A model generated the notes under the pieces. That model was not told the origin of the DNA, did not search any database, and saw only the letters and a list, made by a program, of their open reading frames with translations. The position numbers and the translations under genes are program-made. DNA of 64,000 nt from Eurosta solidaginis (Eukaryota; Arthropoda; Insecta; Diptera; Tephritidae): assembly GCF_040869045.1 (NCBI RefSeq), contig NC_090320.1, positions 240,746,978 through 240,810,977 on the forward strand, written 5' to 3'. Shown here in pieces: positions 45,043 to 54,033 of the stretch (the stretch's first letter is position 1; each line of letters starts with the position of its first letter).

Positions 45043-46181
45043 AGGGCTCTTCAAAACAGAAACTCTGACTGCGTTAGTAAGAGTATCGTAGTGGTAGTAG
45101 TTTAGTCGTTGATCAACAAGCAAGACAAATGCACTGTTTGCTAACATTCAAAATATATACCGTATATGCTCAGAGAAGATGAGGAGGGCAGTACGAAAGA
45201 ATTGTTAAAAAATAAAAGAAGATACACAAAGAAGTAGTAGATTGAGGGAAAGAGAAAGAGGAAAATTAAAAAAGCAGGGATGGATATAAATTTAGGAAAT
45301 TTCCCTATAACTACACGCCTAACAGTTTTCAAGGAAGTTTAAATAGTTCCCCACTTGATGATCCAAACAGTGTGGTGGCCAGCCTCATCTCTTGCTTCCG
45401 TAATCCAGTTCCGATTAGAATACCCTCTGACTGGAAGTAGCTCTTCTCAAAACATGGCCTTGCTTATGAAGCCTTTGGCTCTTGGTTCGTTGAATCATGT
45501 CTGCGTAAAGCTGGCACAGCTCACCGTTAAAACTTCTACGGTAATAACCCTCGCCAACACATAGAAGTTCTTTGGAATAACTTCTCTATAGAACACTCCC
45601 AAAACCGTCTTATCTGATGATAAGCAGGTCCGGAAAGTTGGCCCATTTGCTGGCAAGTCCGGAAAGCTCACTACTTCCGGACGTACCGTCCAATACTTTA
45701 GAAAACTTTTTTTCTTAACGGGATCACCCTTACCTTAAAAAGCTAAGGCTAAAACTAATTAGTTGTCTTTTAGAGTCGGCATAAAATGTGTGCATAGGTC
45801 TCGCGACATTGTAGGAAGAAAATAAAAGTACAAACTAGAAAAGAAGCTCGCTCTTAATGTCCTGGTAAGTATATTGCAGTAGGATATTTTTCATTATTGC
45901 CAAACACTCACTAAATGCCTATCCACACAAACTATTTAGTTGTGTAAATACGCCTACTGATGTCTTTTAAGGAGTTTTATGATACAGCTTTAGGGTCAGA
46001 GAGCAAAAAACTACCTTTCGTTCTTTTCCTGATATTCGCTAGGGCTGAAAACTCGCAGAGGATGTGGATTTTCGTTTCTTTACAGTCTTTCCATGAGTCA
46101 TGGAAGGGGATTGCCATTCTCTTAGTTGCCTAAGTGAATTCATACTTTAAGAGCACTTTTGGGTCCCTATAGGAAAACAAA
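45043..46181. other. unassigned, purine-rich near 45200
   Basis: 45170-45260 is purine-rich. At 45590-45620 a CACTCCCAAAACCGTCTTA block weakly recalls the stem-loop family. No gene is supported. Confidence 0.35.
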
Positions 46182-46188
46182 CTCTAAG

Positions 46189-46534
46189 CAAAGAGGATAA
46201 ATACAATAAGAGCCGTCACTCGTTATTTTGTGGCGAGTATTTCGCTGGAAATTGAAAAAATTGATGCCGAATGTTTTCTGAGAGGGACATTTTTAATTGT
46301 CTCGCATTTATCCATGTCGTGTAGGCCCCTTGTGAAACTGTGATTTTTGGAAAGAAAATTAAATAAGTTAATTAAATACAGTCTGAAAAATAAACAGAAA
46401 TACCCCACGAAAATGTATAGAAGATATTTATAAACAACTCGCCCAAAAAAAAAGTAGCAACTACCTCTCAGTATACATCGAGTAAATGCCTAAAAAATAA
46501 CGAGTGACGGCTCTTATTGTATTTATCCTCTTTG
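46189..46534. mobile_element. 346-bp MITE, 41-bp perfect TIR
   Basis: A perfect 41-bp inverted repeat (starting CAAAGAGGATAAATACAATA at 46189, mirrored at 46494-46534) is flanked by CTCTAAG on both sides (46182-46188 and 46535-46541). The 157 bases of paired and near-paired ends frame a ~260-base interior without coding motif. Perfect arms point to recent activity. A 7-bp duplication is unusual; P-type elements make 7-8 bp, so that superfamily is one possibility. Confidence 0.9.
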
Positions 46535-46615
46535 CTCTAAGTACGAATTAACTATAAGTTTGACACCAACAAGTCACATAAAGTAGTGCTCATTATTAAT
46601 TTACCCAATTTCTTT

Positions 46616-46927
46616 TGGGTTCACGCCCCGGGCAAAGTAATATCAAGATATTAGAAACAAGTTTTTTCAATTAGAAGAAAATTTTTCTAAGTGGGGTCGC
46701 TCCTCGGCAGTGTTTGGCAAGCACTCCGAGTGTATTTCTGCCATGAAATGCTCTCAGCGAAAACTCATCTGCCTTGCAGATGCCGTTCGGAGTCGGCATA
46801 AAACAAGTAGGTCCCGTCCGGCCACTTTGCAGGAAAGATTAAAAGGAGCACGACGCAAATCGGGAGAAAAGCTCGGCCTTAATCTCTTCGGAGGTTATCG
46901 CGCCTTTCATTTATATATATATTTTTT
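46616..46927 (+). mobile_element. SINE-1, 5'-truncated, 9-bp TSD
   Basis: Starts inside the B box (GGGTTCACGCCCCGGGC), so the A box is missing. It runs to GGTTATCGCGCCTTTCATTTATATATATA. Flanked by AATTTCTTT (46607-46615 and 46928-46936). A 5' truncation with a duplication indicates target-primed insertion. Confidence 0.87.
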
Positions 46928-46936
46928 AATTTCTTT

Positions 46937-47394
46937 GAAAAGCGCTGACTATTTTTCTATGGTAATGGCCGAAAAATGTCAGAGTTACCCTTGCATTACA
47001 TGACAATTAAAAAATAGTGAGCGGTGGTTACTTCTCTGGCAACGTTGCATCACTTCACACCTAGTTTAACAGCTAACTTTTTTAAAGTTACCTAAAACTG
47101 AGTTATGTTTGGAAGAGCCTGCTTAGAGATGACTCTCTAGTGGCCTATATAGTATATTGTCAAAGTTTAATGTGGACGAAAGGTTCTCTGTTTTCGCTTA
47201 CATGCAGGGAAATCAGTTTACGCTGAAAGAAAAAGACTGATAAAATCGACCGAAATATGGGTCAATTCAACCGAAATTTCAGTCAATTTTTACCCTTCGC
47301 AACAAGATGTTGAATCACCTGCGCACAAATCGTTGATTCGTAATTGACCGTTTTAGTAGTCAAATAAAAAAAGTTGTTTCATTATACTTTACCC
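46937..47394. other. unassigned, with GACC-type repeats
   Basis: 47245-47300 repeats a TCGACCGAAATATGGGTCAA / TTCAACCGAAATTTCAGTCAA pattern twice. Nothing else is recognised. Confidence 0.35.
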
Positions 47395-47720
47395 ATAGTT
47401 TTGTTAAATTAACAATTATTACTGCCACTCTAAGAATACCAATCAAAACTGTTAATATGAAAGGGATTTTTGTTCTTTTGAAATTACCAGTGCAAACTGT
47501 TAAATTAACAGATTTAATGTTAAGATGAGGCTAACAGCGAAAGCCGTAAGAATGACAGGGATTTGTGTTCATTCGAAATAAATGGCGTAAACTGTTAAAT
47601 TAACAGAGTTTATTGTCTATATGACACTACCAGTGAATTCTATTGAAATAACAAATATTTCTGCTTTTTCTAGATTAATAGCGTAAAATTTTACATCAAC
47701 AGAGTTTTCCATTCATATGA
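47395..47720. repeat. ~95-bp degenerate palindrome-centred array
   Basis: About four loose repeats. Each centres on a palindrome: TTGTTAAATTAACAA (47402-47417), CTGTTAAATTAACAG (47498-47512 and again 47592-47606) and a decayed AAAATTTTACATCAACAGAG near 47684. Between centres lies a GTTCATTCGAAATAA/GTTCTTTTGAAATTA block. Spacing is 94-97 bp. Confidence 0.7.
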
Positions 47721-48332
47721 CATTAATACCTGTGGAAAAAATAAAAGCCGGATAAATATATATTTAAACTTACGTAGTTTTTTTTTATTTGTATAAATTA
47801 CACATAAGTACATTTCATTTCTAATGATTTTATTGCTATATTTAGTAATATTTAAAATAATAATAACTGAAATCTGAATTCAAATAAGCAAAACTTGTTC
47901 CAAATTACCATCGACAGCTGTGTACGAAAGTATGTTGCCATATATGTAAATATGTGAATACATATGTAAAACGCATGCTTGCTACATATATATTTGCTAC
48001 ATATTCAGACACACGTTAGTGTCAATGATTATTTGCTAAAACTGTGCAAATGTATGTTCTGCGCATGCGCGGACTTTGTTAGTGTTAGTGAATTGTAGTA
48101 AAAAGAGTATAAAAGGGGTTCACCGGGTCACTATCCCCTTTACCCAACTTCTGCATACTAATTGTTATAAAATCGCAGTTTAATCGATTAAACAATGAAA
48201 AGGCCAACAAATACAATACAAGGCTTGATGTATTTATTATTTAAGCATAGGCTGCAGCCATACAAAGTACATTATTTACATAAATAGTAAAGAAAAAAAC
48301 GAGGCGAAGAATTCATATTTTTGAAATGAAAA
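47721..48332. other. unassigned AT-rich sequence
   Basis: No exon is recognised. A TATA-like site is listed separately. Confidence 0.35.
48106..48140 (+). promoter_or_regulatory. possible TATA/Inr promoter
   Basis: AGTATAAAAGGGG followed ~22 bases later by TCACTATC, an initiator-like sequence at roughly metazoan core-promoter spacing. The first downstream ATG (48195) opens only ~30 codons, and no LTR ends were found around it. Weak evidence. Confidence 0.3.
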
Positions 48333-48345
48333 AAAAATTCAAATA

Positions 48346-48710
48346 AAAAATAAATAAATAAATTTAAGGCGTGATAACCTCCGAAGAGATCTAAGGCCGA
48401 GCTTCTCTTCCAATTTGCGTCGTGCTCCTCTTGATTTTCCCTACAAATTGGCCGGACGGGACCTACATGTTTTATGCCGACTCCGAACGGCATCTGCAAG
48501 GCAGATGAGTTTTCACTGAGAGCTTTTCATGGCAGAAATACGCCCGGAGCGCTTGCCAAACACTGCCGAGGGGCGACCCCGCTTAGAAAAATTTTCTTCT
48601 AATTGAAAAACCTTATTTCTAAAATTTTGATGTTGCTTTGCCCGGGGTGCGAACCCAGGGCATACGGTGTGGTAGGCGGGGCACGCTACCATCACACCAC
48701 GGTGGCCGCC
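48346..48710 (-). mobile_element. SINE-1, full length, 13-bp TSD
   Basis: The best copy in the window. The minus strand starts GGCGGCCACCGTGGTGTGATGG (A box TGGTGTGATGG, B box GGTTCGCACCC) and runs 365 bases to an ATTTATTTATTTATT tail. Perfect 13-bp duplication AAAAATTCAAATA (48333-48345 and 48711-48723). It is a polymerase III-type retroposon moved by a LINE's enzymes. Frames at 48272-48499 and 48513-48695 are shadows of it. Confidence 0.95.
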
Positions 48711-48723
48711 AAAAATTCAAATA

Positions 48724-48993
48724 TACATGTATAACAATATACTTATACATGCATCCCAACAAGCATTTCTTTAAATGTTTTTAAAAATAATTTAAAGTGA
48801 ATTAGCTTGAACAAACGATATATAAACGTTTTCAAAATTTTACTTATTTTGAGTTTTCTAATGAAGTAAATTTTTGATGAAGTAAACAAAATATGAGTAG
48901 GTACTGGGATGGCTGCTATTGGTGTTGAAATAATATACTGTAATGTTTGACAGGTTGCACAGGTTGCACAGTTCAGTAGTAGCGATAAAGAAG
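48724..48993. other. unassigned spacer
   Basis: AT-rich sequence between two SINE-1 copies, with the tandem pair GGTTGCACA GGTTGCACA at 48951-48970. No gene is supported. Confidence 0.4.
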
Positions 48994-49005
48994 TATTACA
49001 TATAT

Positions 49006-49356
49006 AAAAAAAAAATAAATGTAAGGCGCGATAACCTCCGAAGAGATCTAAGGCCGAGCTTCTCTTCCAATTTGCGTCGTGCTCCTCTTGATTTTCCCTA
49101 CAAATTGGCCGGACGGGACCTACATGTTTTATGCCGACTCCGAACGGCATCTGCAAAGCAGATGAGTTTTCACTGAGAGCTTTTCATGGCAGAAATACAC
49201 CCGGAGTGCTTGCCAAACACTGCCGAGGGGCGACCCCGCTTAGAAAAATTTTCTTCTAATTGAAAAATCTTATTTCTAAAATTTTGATGTTGCTTTGCCC
49301 GGGAGTTGAACCCAGGGCATACGGTGTGATAGGCGGAGCACGCTACCCATCACATA
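49006..49356 (-). mobile_element. SINE-1, slightly 5'-truncated, 12-bp TSD
   Basis: Minus-strand copy that begins TGTGATGGGTAGCGTG, lacking the first ~17 bases of the head, including part of the A box. It ends in an ATTTATTTTTTTTT tail. Perfect 12-bp duplication TATTACATATAT (48994-49005 and 49357-49368). Lies ~300 bp from another copy in the same orientation. Confidence 0.93.
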
Positions 49357-49368
49357 TATTACATATAT

Positions 49369-49679
49369 GGTTTAACTTTATTTCAACTATTTCTTCAAAA
49401 ATTTTCACCATATGGTTATATTATAATTATATTTATATTTGTGTACGCACATTTGATACAAAATGTATCCAAAAGTCGGACAAATAAGTACATATGTATG
49501 TACTTACTAACCGAACTTCAATTGGGCGTACACCAAATATGCTGGCACACATTAAACATTATACACCTTATTACTTTGTTTTTTTAAACTTCCACCAAAT
49601 TTTGTTTTTTATAATTTATTTAATTTATAGTTTTGAACTTCGCTTTTCAAATAGAAATAAAAATAGTAGTCACGAAACT
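49369..49679. other. unassigned spacer
   Basis: No feature is supported. Confidence 0.35.
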
Positions 49680-50160
49680 GATTCCGACCTTAAACATCAC
49701 CTACATATCGAGACTAAAGAGCTCAACATTAAAGAGCACAACGAAATGTTGAACAGACAGTTTTTGCTTAATTAGCAAACAACTTCACTATGATGAGATC
49801 CGGCAGCTGAAAACACAGCCGTTTGATCCAGACGAGCATGAGAAGGCACTTGGCCAAATCCACACAGAATCGGTAAACGCTTTTGACGCAACCGGTCAAC
49901 CCCGTTGTTAATAAGAAATATACTAGTTTTGCAGAAGAAGAAAGCATGCTACCAAGGGAGACACAAGTCACCCTGACCCAACTTTGTGGTAGATACTGCA
50001 GCAGGTTGTCCAGAATCAACTCCTCCTCCCTAGGCCTCTAATAACGACCTCCCTATGGTCCACTCCTGTAGAAACTGCTAGTTTCCTTGGTTTCCGTTAG
50101 AGGACTTTTTCGACACCCATTGAATGAGGCGAAGCACTTTTACCACAACAACAACAATCA
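49680..50160 (+). pseudogene. jockey-like LINE C-terminus and tail
   Basis: Sense copy. Residues KELNIKEHNEMLNRQFLLN (to 49775) and EEESMLPRETQVTLTQLCGRYCSRLSRI (49935-50020) match the 14427-15227 protein (NEMLNKQFLLN; EEEHTLPRQTRVTLPQIRSGYCNR). The final cysteine/histidine segment is missing. The 3' UTR (CTATGGTCCACTCCTGTAG, CCGTTAGAGGACTTTTTCGAC) ends in ACCACAACAACAACAATC. Stops interrupt it. Confidence 0.8.
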
Positions 50161-50194
50161 GTTCAATAAGAAATGAGAAGAATCTATTGGAGCC

Positions 50195-50425
50195 GTTCAA
50201 AGCCAAATGAGGTTTCACATGGGGTGACCCATTATGTGGAAAATGGCAATATGGGTGTCAGACGAAAAAAACATTCTAACTGTCGTTGGCGTCTGGGCAC
50301 TTTATGAAGACTTATTTTTTAAATACTCGATCTAAGACATGGTAATGTGCATATAAAACTAGAGGTTAGGTTAAACTGGCCGGCCCATGAGGACCTCACA
50401 TACACTGAATGAGTCCGTAGTGTTT
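50195..50425. repeat. LINE scraps: RTE RT box and R1/LOA 3' end
   Basis: 50203-50240 (AAAGCCAAATGAGGTTTCACATGGGGTGACCC) matches the RT box coding GFRQGDP in the RTE-like element at 5730-5763. 50359-50425 is an antisense 3' end of the R1/LOA-like family (GAGGTTAGGTTAAACTGGCCGG...CACATACACTGAATGAGTCC), like 10303-10370. Both are tiny relics. Confidence 0.6.
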
Positions 50426-50934
50426 AAAACTAGGGGTATTTTACGCCGTTTTTCAATAGAAATATACTTAATATAATACTTAGGCAACCCCACGCCTTAT
50501 TTTCCTTCATTTATTCCGAATTTACATACAGTTCCCATCTACTTGGAAATTTTCAAAAATTATTAATAATATAAGCTCATGAAACATTAACGTATAAGGC
50601 TATAAAAATTACCAAAAATGTTCAAACGGAGAGCACACCAAAAGAACCGAAACATCTATAAGGTGCACCAAACCGTTAAACGCAAATATAATACACAGAC
50701 AAACAAGTACATCAAACGATACCAGCAAAAAACACAACAAATAGATAGAACATACTATTGCAACCTTATTGAAAAAGTTAAATCCAAATTTTATTTTAAA
50801 AAGAATAAAAGAAATTGAAAATTGTTTGAAGATTAAATTAATTTTTTTGTATAGGTACATACTATCCCCAGTTTTATAACATAAATTTTTCTCGCACCAA
50901 AGTTCACTTTCTCATGGAACTTCCCTTCAGTATT
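50426..50934. other. unassigned, downstream of protease gene
   Basis: AT-rich sequence that on the minus strand would be the 3' flank of the protease gene. The 66-codon basic frame at 50618-50818 is Lys/Gln/Asn-rich without a recognised motif, and I regard it as incidental. Confidence 0.4.
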
Positions 50935-50936
50935 TT
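50931..50936 (-). terminator. poly(A) signal overlapping the stop
   Basis: On the minus strand the last codons read GTTGTGGAATAAAATAC. AATAAA therefore overlaps the stop codon TAA by design or chance, which would leave a very short 3' UTR if it is used. Confidence 0.4.
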
Positions 50937-51387
50937 ATTCCACAACGCCACATATAAGTTTAGATTCATAATATTTTGACTTATCATACTTGTCAATCAA
51001 TTCTATTATGAAACTCTGAATTTGTGGATCAGTTACATTTATATAAAGATTCGGATTTTCTTCGTACCCCGGACGTATTCCCACCGCATAGAGTTGTCTA
51101 TTAACGCCGCCCGGTGCTCCAGCATATCCCTTCGACAATTCTTCGTCAATGTTTGCGCAATACATATTTTTTCCTTCGGGGTAATCCCTACAGTTCTTTG
51201 GTTCTACTATAGTTACTTCATGTGTTACGAGTTTAAAATAATCTGGGTTTGGTGGTTGTGAAACCCATTCTATAATTGTCATCTTTGCGCCCACCGAAAG
51301 TGGTATTGGTTCCACTCCATCATAACTTTGAAAGGGTTTCTCCAGTACAATTCCAGCTATATCATTAACGCCGACGTCGGCCGCGCC
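50935..51387 (-). CDS. S1-type serine protease homolog, last exon
   Basis: The open frame (about 150 codons, ending at the TAA at 50935) matches the second half of a chymotrypsin-fold protease. It has VNDIAGIVLEKPF (the Asp of the catalytic triad, NDIA box), VEPIPLS, the VTIVEPKNC strand with CRDY, MYCANI, then GYAGAPGG where active enzymes have GDSGGP, then LYAVGIRPG and PNLYINVTDPQIQSFI (C-terminal helix). Alanine replaces the catalytic serine, so it is probably a non-catalytic homolog of the kind common in insects, usually secreted. The exon start at 51387 is inferred from an acceptor-like TTATTACTGTCAG. The His-bearing exon and signal peptide are not found upstream. An AATAAA overlaps the stop codon. 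No frameshifts are present. Confidence 0.65.
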   Translation of the reverse strand, partial: GAADVGVNDIAGIVLEKPFQSYDGVEPIPLSVGAKMTIIEWVSQPPNPDYFKLVTHEVTIVEPKNCRDYPEGKNMYCANIDEELSKGYAGAPGGVNRQLYAVGIRPGYEENPNLYINVTDPQIQSFIIELIDKYDKSKYYESKLICGVVE

Positions 51388-51792
51388 CTGACAGTAATAA
51401 ACCGCACCGTAGCGACGAGACCGCACCAACGCCACCGAGACGCCGACGGAAGACCGCAGCAGGAAGAGACGCCGATGTAGGCGTGGCAAAGCACCGCCCA
51501 GCAATACAAGTAGACGCCGACGCAAGGCGCGACAGAGCATCGCCTCAGTAATACAAGTAGACGCCGGCGAAGGCACGACAGAGCACCGCAGCAGGAAAGG
51601 CCGCCGACGCAAGGCGCGACAGAGCCCCAGAGAGGCGTGGCAGAGCATCGCCCAGAATACAAGTAGACGCCGAGTCAAGGCGCGGCAGAGCATCGCCTCA
51701 GCGATACAGGTAGACGCCGACGTAAGGCACGACATAGCACCGCAGCAGAGAGAGACGCCACCATAAGGCGCGACAGAGCCTAGACGCCACAT
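51388..51792. repeat. GC-rich ~45-bp minisatellite
   Basis: About nine units built on GACGCCGACGCAAGGCGCGA, CAGAGCATCGCCTCAG and (C)AATACAAGTA, with lengths of 29-47 bases through internal deletions. It is much richer in G and C than the rest of the window. It is open in one minus-strand frame (residues 1-120 of the long frame ending in the protease), giving a Cys/Arg/Leu-rich repeat that is probably not translated. Confidence 0.85.
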
Positions 51793-52077
51793 ACTAACGG
51801 GATCCGTCTAACGGAATGCGGCCGGACCGTTAAGGCCCGCCACCACAGTCGAGGATACCGCAAGATAATCTAAGTGAATTTGCAAATGAAGTATACAAAC
51901 ACGTTTTCTTTTATATTATAGTATTTAAGCAATCAATCAATAAATTGAAGTATTATATTAAATCGATTTGCAAGGTGCCCCTTAAATACAAATTTATTGT
52001 AAACGAACCCCGGACACGGAGAGTATACCCCAGTAATTATTAAAGAAGCAACGGGGCCACGGAAAAGCTTCGTTACA
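51793..52077 (+). other. possible LTR-like end next to minisatellite
   Basis: A GC-richer strip (GGATCCGTCTAACGGAATGCGGCCGG) followed by AT-rich sequence with AATAAA (51939-51944), ending in CTTCGTTACA at 52077. That end is very like the 3' terminus of the LTR family at 20555-21079 (ATTCGTTACA). No matching left TG end or duplication could be found, so an element boundary is only suggested. Confidence 0.3.
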
Positions 52078-52299
52078 ACTTGATTGTTTCGAACAAAACT
52101 TGTAGTATAAATGTTTGACATAACATTTTAAATACAGAATTTGTAAGTTATAGGCAAGTAAAGAATAAAATCGCGGGAAGGTAATTCACCACTGGAGTAA
52201 CTTTACGTGTAATTCGGCAAGTTTAATTTTCGTAAGACTTTATTTCGAAACGATTCAAAAACAACTCAAACTTTTATGTTGTCGGAAACATCAAAATTA
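52078..52299. other. unassigned spacer
   Basis: No supported feature between the LTR-like end and the CCACGCCC-family copy. No upstream protease exon could be found here on the minus strand. Confidence 0.4.
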
Positions 52300-53585
52300 A
52301 AAAGGGATGCTGAGCAGAGCTCACAGAGTAAATTAATTTTGTTCGCATAACGGTAATCCATAATGGCATAAGCTAATCGAGACAGATATAGACTTCTATA
52401 TATCAAAATGATCTGGGCGAAAAAAGAAATTCATTTAGACATGCCCATCCGTCCGTCCGTAAACACGATAACTGGAGTAAATTTTGAGGTATCTTGATGA
52501 AATTTGGTATGTAGGTTCCTGGGCACTCATCTCAGATCACCATTTAAAATATCGGACATAACCACGCCCACTTTTTCGATATCGAAAATTTAGAAAATCG
52601 AAAAAGTGCGATAATTCATTACCAAAGGCGGATAAAGCGATGAAACTTGGTATGTGGGTTGACCTTATGACGCAGAATAGAAAATTGGTAAAATTTTCGA
52701 CAATGGGCGTGGCACCGCCTACTTTTAAAAAATGTATAAGTTAATTATGTCAAAATTCAACTCCAATAATGATATGGTGCAACAAAATACAAAAATAAAA
52801 GAAAATTTCAAAATGGGCGTGGCTCCGCCATTTTTCATTTAATTTGTCTAGAATACTTTTAATGTCATAAGTCGAACAAAAATTTACATATCCTTTTGAA
52901 ATTTGGTAGTGGCATAGATTCTATGACGATAATGGACGAAATCGGTTGAAGGCACGCCCAGTTTTTATACACAGTCGACCGTCTTTCCTTCCGCTCGGCC
53001 GTTAACACGATAACTTGACCAAAAATCGATATATCTTTACTAAACTTAGTTCTCGTACTTACCTGAACTCACTTTATCTTGGTATAAAAAATGGCCGAAA
53101 TACGACTATGACCACGCCCACTTTTTCGATATCGAAAATTAAAAAAATGCCATAATTCTATACCAAATATGAAAAAAGAGATGAAACATGGTAATTGGAT
53201 AGGTATATTGACGCAAAATATATCTTTAGAAAAAACTTTGTAAAATGGGTGTGACACCTACCATATTAAGTAGAAGAAAATGAAAAAGTTGATGTTCTGG
53301 TCACCGTGGTCCACATTTTGGTTGATATCTCGAAAACGCCTTCACATATATAACTAAGGGCCACTTCCTCATTAATATCTTTAATACAAATATCGTACAA
53401 ACACATTATAGAGTCACCCCTGGTCCACCTTTATGGCAATATCTCGAAAAGGCGTCCTCCTATAGAACTAAGGCCCACTCCCTTTTAAATAATCATTAAC
53501 ACCTTTCAGTTGATGCCCATATCGTACAAACACATTCTAGAGTCACTCTGAGTTCATTTTCCTACATGGTGATTTTCCCTTTCCG
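52300..53585 (-). repeat. CCACGCCC-family copy, long type, truncated
   Basis: Starts with the end block (GCTGAGCAGAGCTCACAGAGTA at about 52309) and carries CATGCCCATCCGTCCGTCCG (52440s), CCACGCCCACTTTTTCGATATCG twice, and GGGCGTGGCACCGCC. It closes with about two units of the ~130-bp array (53400-53560, ending TTTCCTACATGGTGATTTTCCC). The terminal hairpin found at 39345 is missing, and about 700 bases are deleted relative to 39330-41365. Confidence 0.8.
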
Positions 53586-54029
53586 ATTTGTTGATTTTAC
53601 TAGCATCATTTCTTTCAGTGTAGGAGACCGCTGAAGGGGGCTTGTGATTTTCTACAGTTATACGTCGAATTTGAAAGGTTTTGAGGTATTATGAATCAAA
53701 ACTTTGGGATGATCCCTGCATATCGCACGCGGCTCACCTCGTCTCCCACGGATCCTGTGAGGCAAATATTTTGAGTACCAAGTCACCAATATATCTATGT
53801 ATATGTGTGATTACTACAAAATTGGATTTTTCACTGCAAAATGGAGAAGCTTTTCCATCAGAGCCACAAGAGCTCATCCCCACTTGAATACAATCCAAGA
53901 TGCAACAGATACTTAGCACCCCCTGTTCTTCCAAGAGCACAAATAAAATAATATACTGTCCACACAAATGACAAATAATAAGATTTAAAAAAAAGTTTAC
54001 TTTTGGCCCTCCGAACCAACAAAGGTTAG
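53586..54029. other. unassigned sequence
   Basis: No feature is supported. Confidence 0.35.
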
Positions 54030-54033
54030 ATAT

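Noticed and set aside
48513..48695. A family of ~60-codon frames beginning MMVACxAYHTVCPGF (48513, 43510, 36130) that looks like a conserved small protein
   Set aside because: They lie inside SINE-1 copies and repeat because the SINE does. The frame runs through the tRNA-like head and has no independent coding signature.
50935..51792. A 285-residue protein covering minisatellite and protease as one gene product
   Set aside because: The first ~135 residues translate a GC-rich tandem repeat of variable unit length. An acceptor-like site at the boundary makes an exon start more likely.
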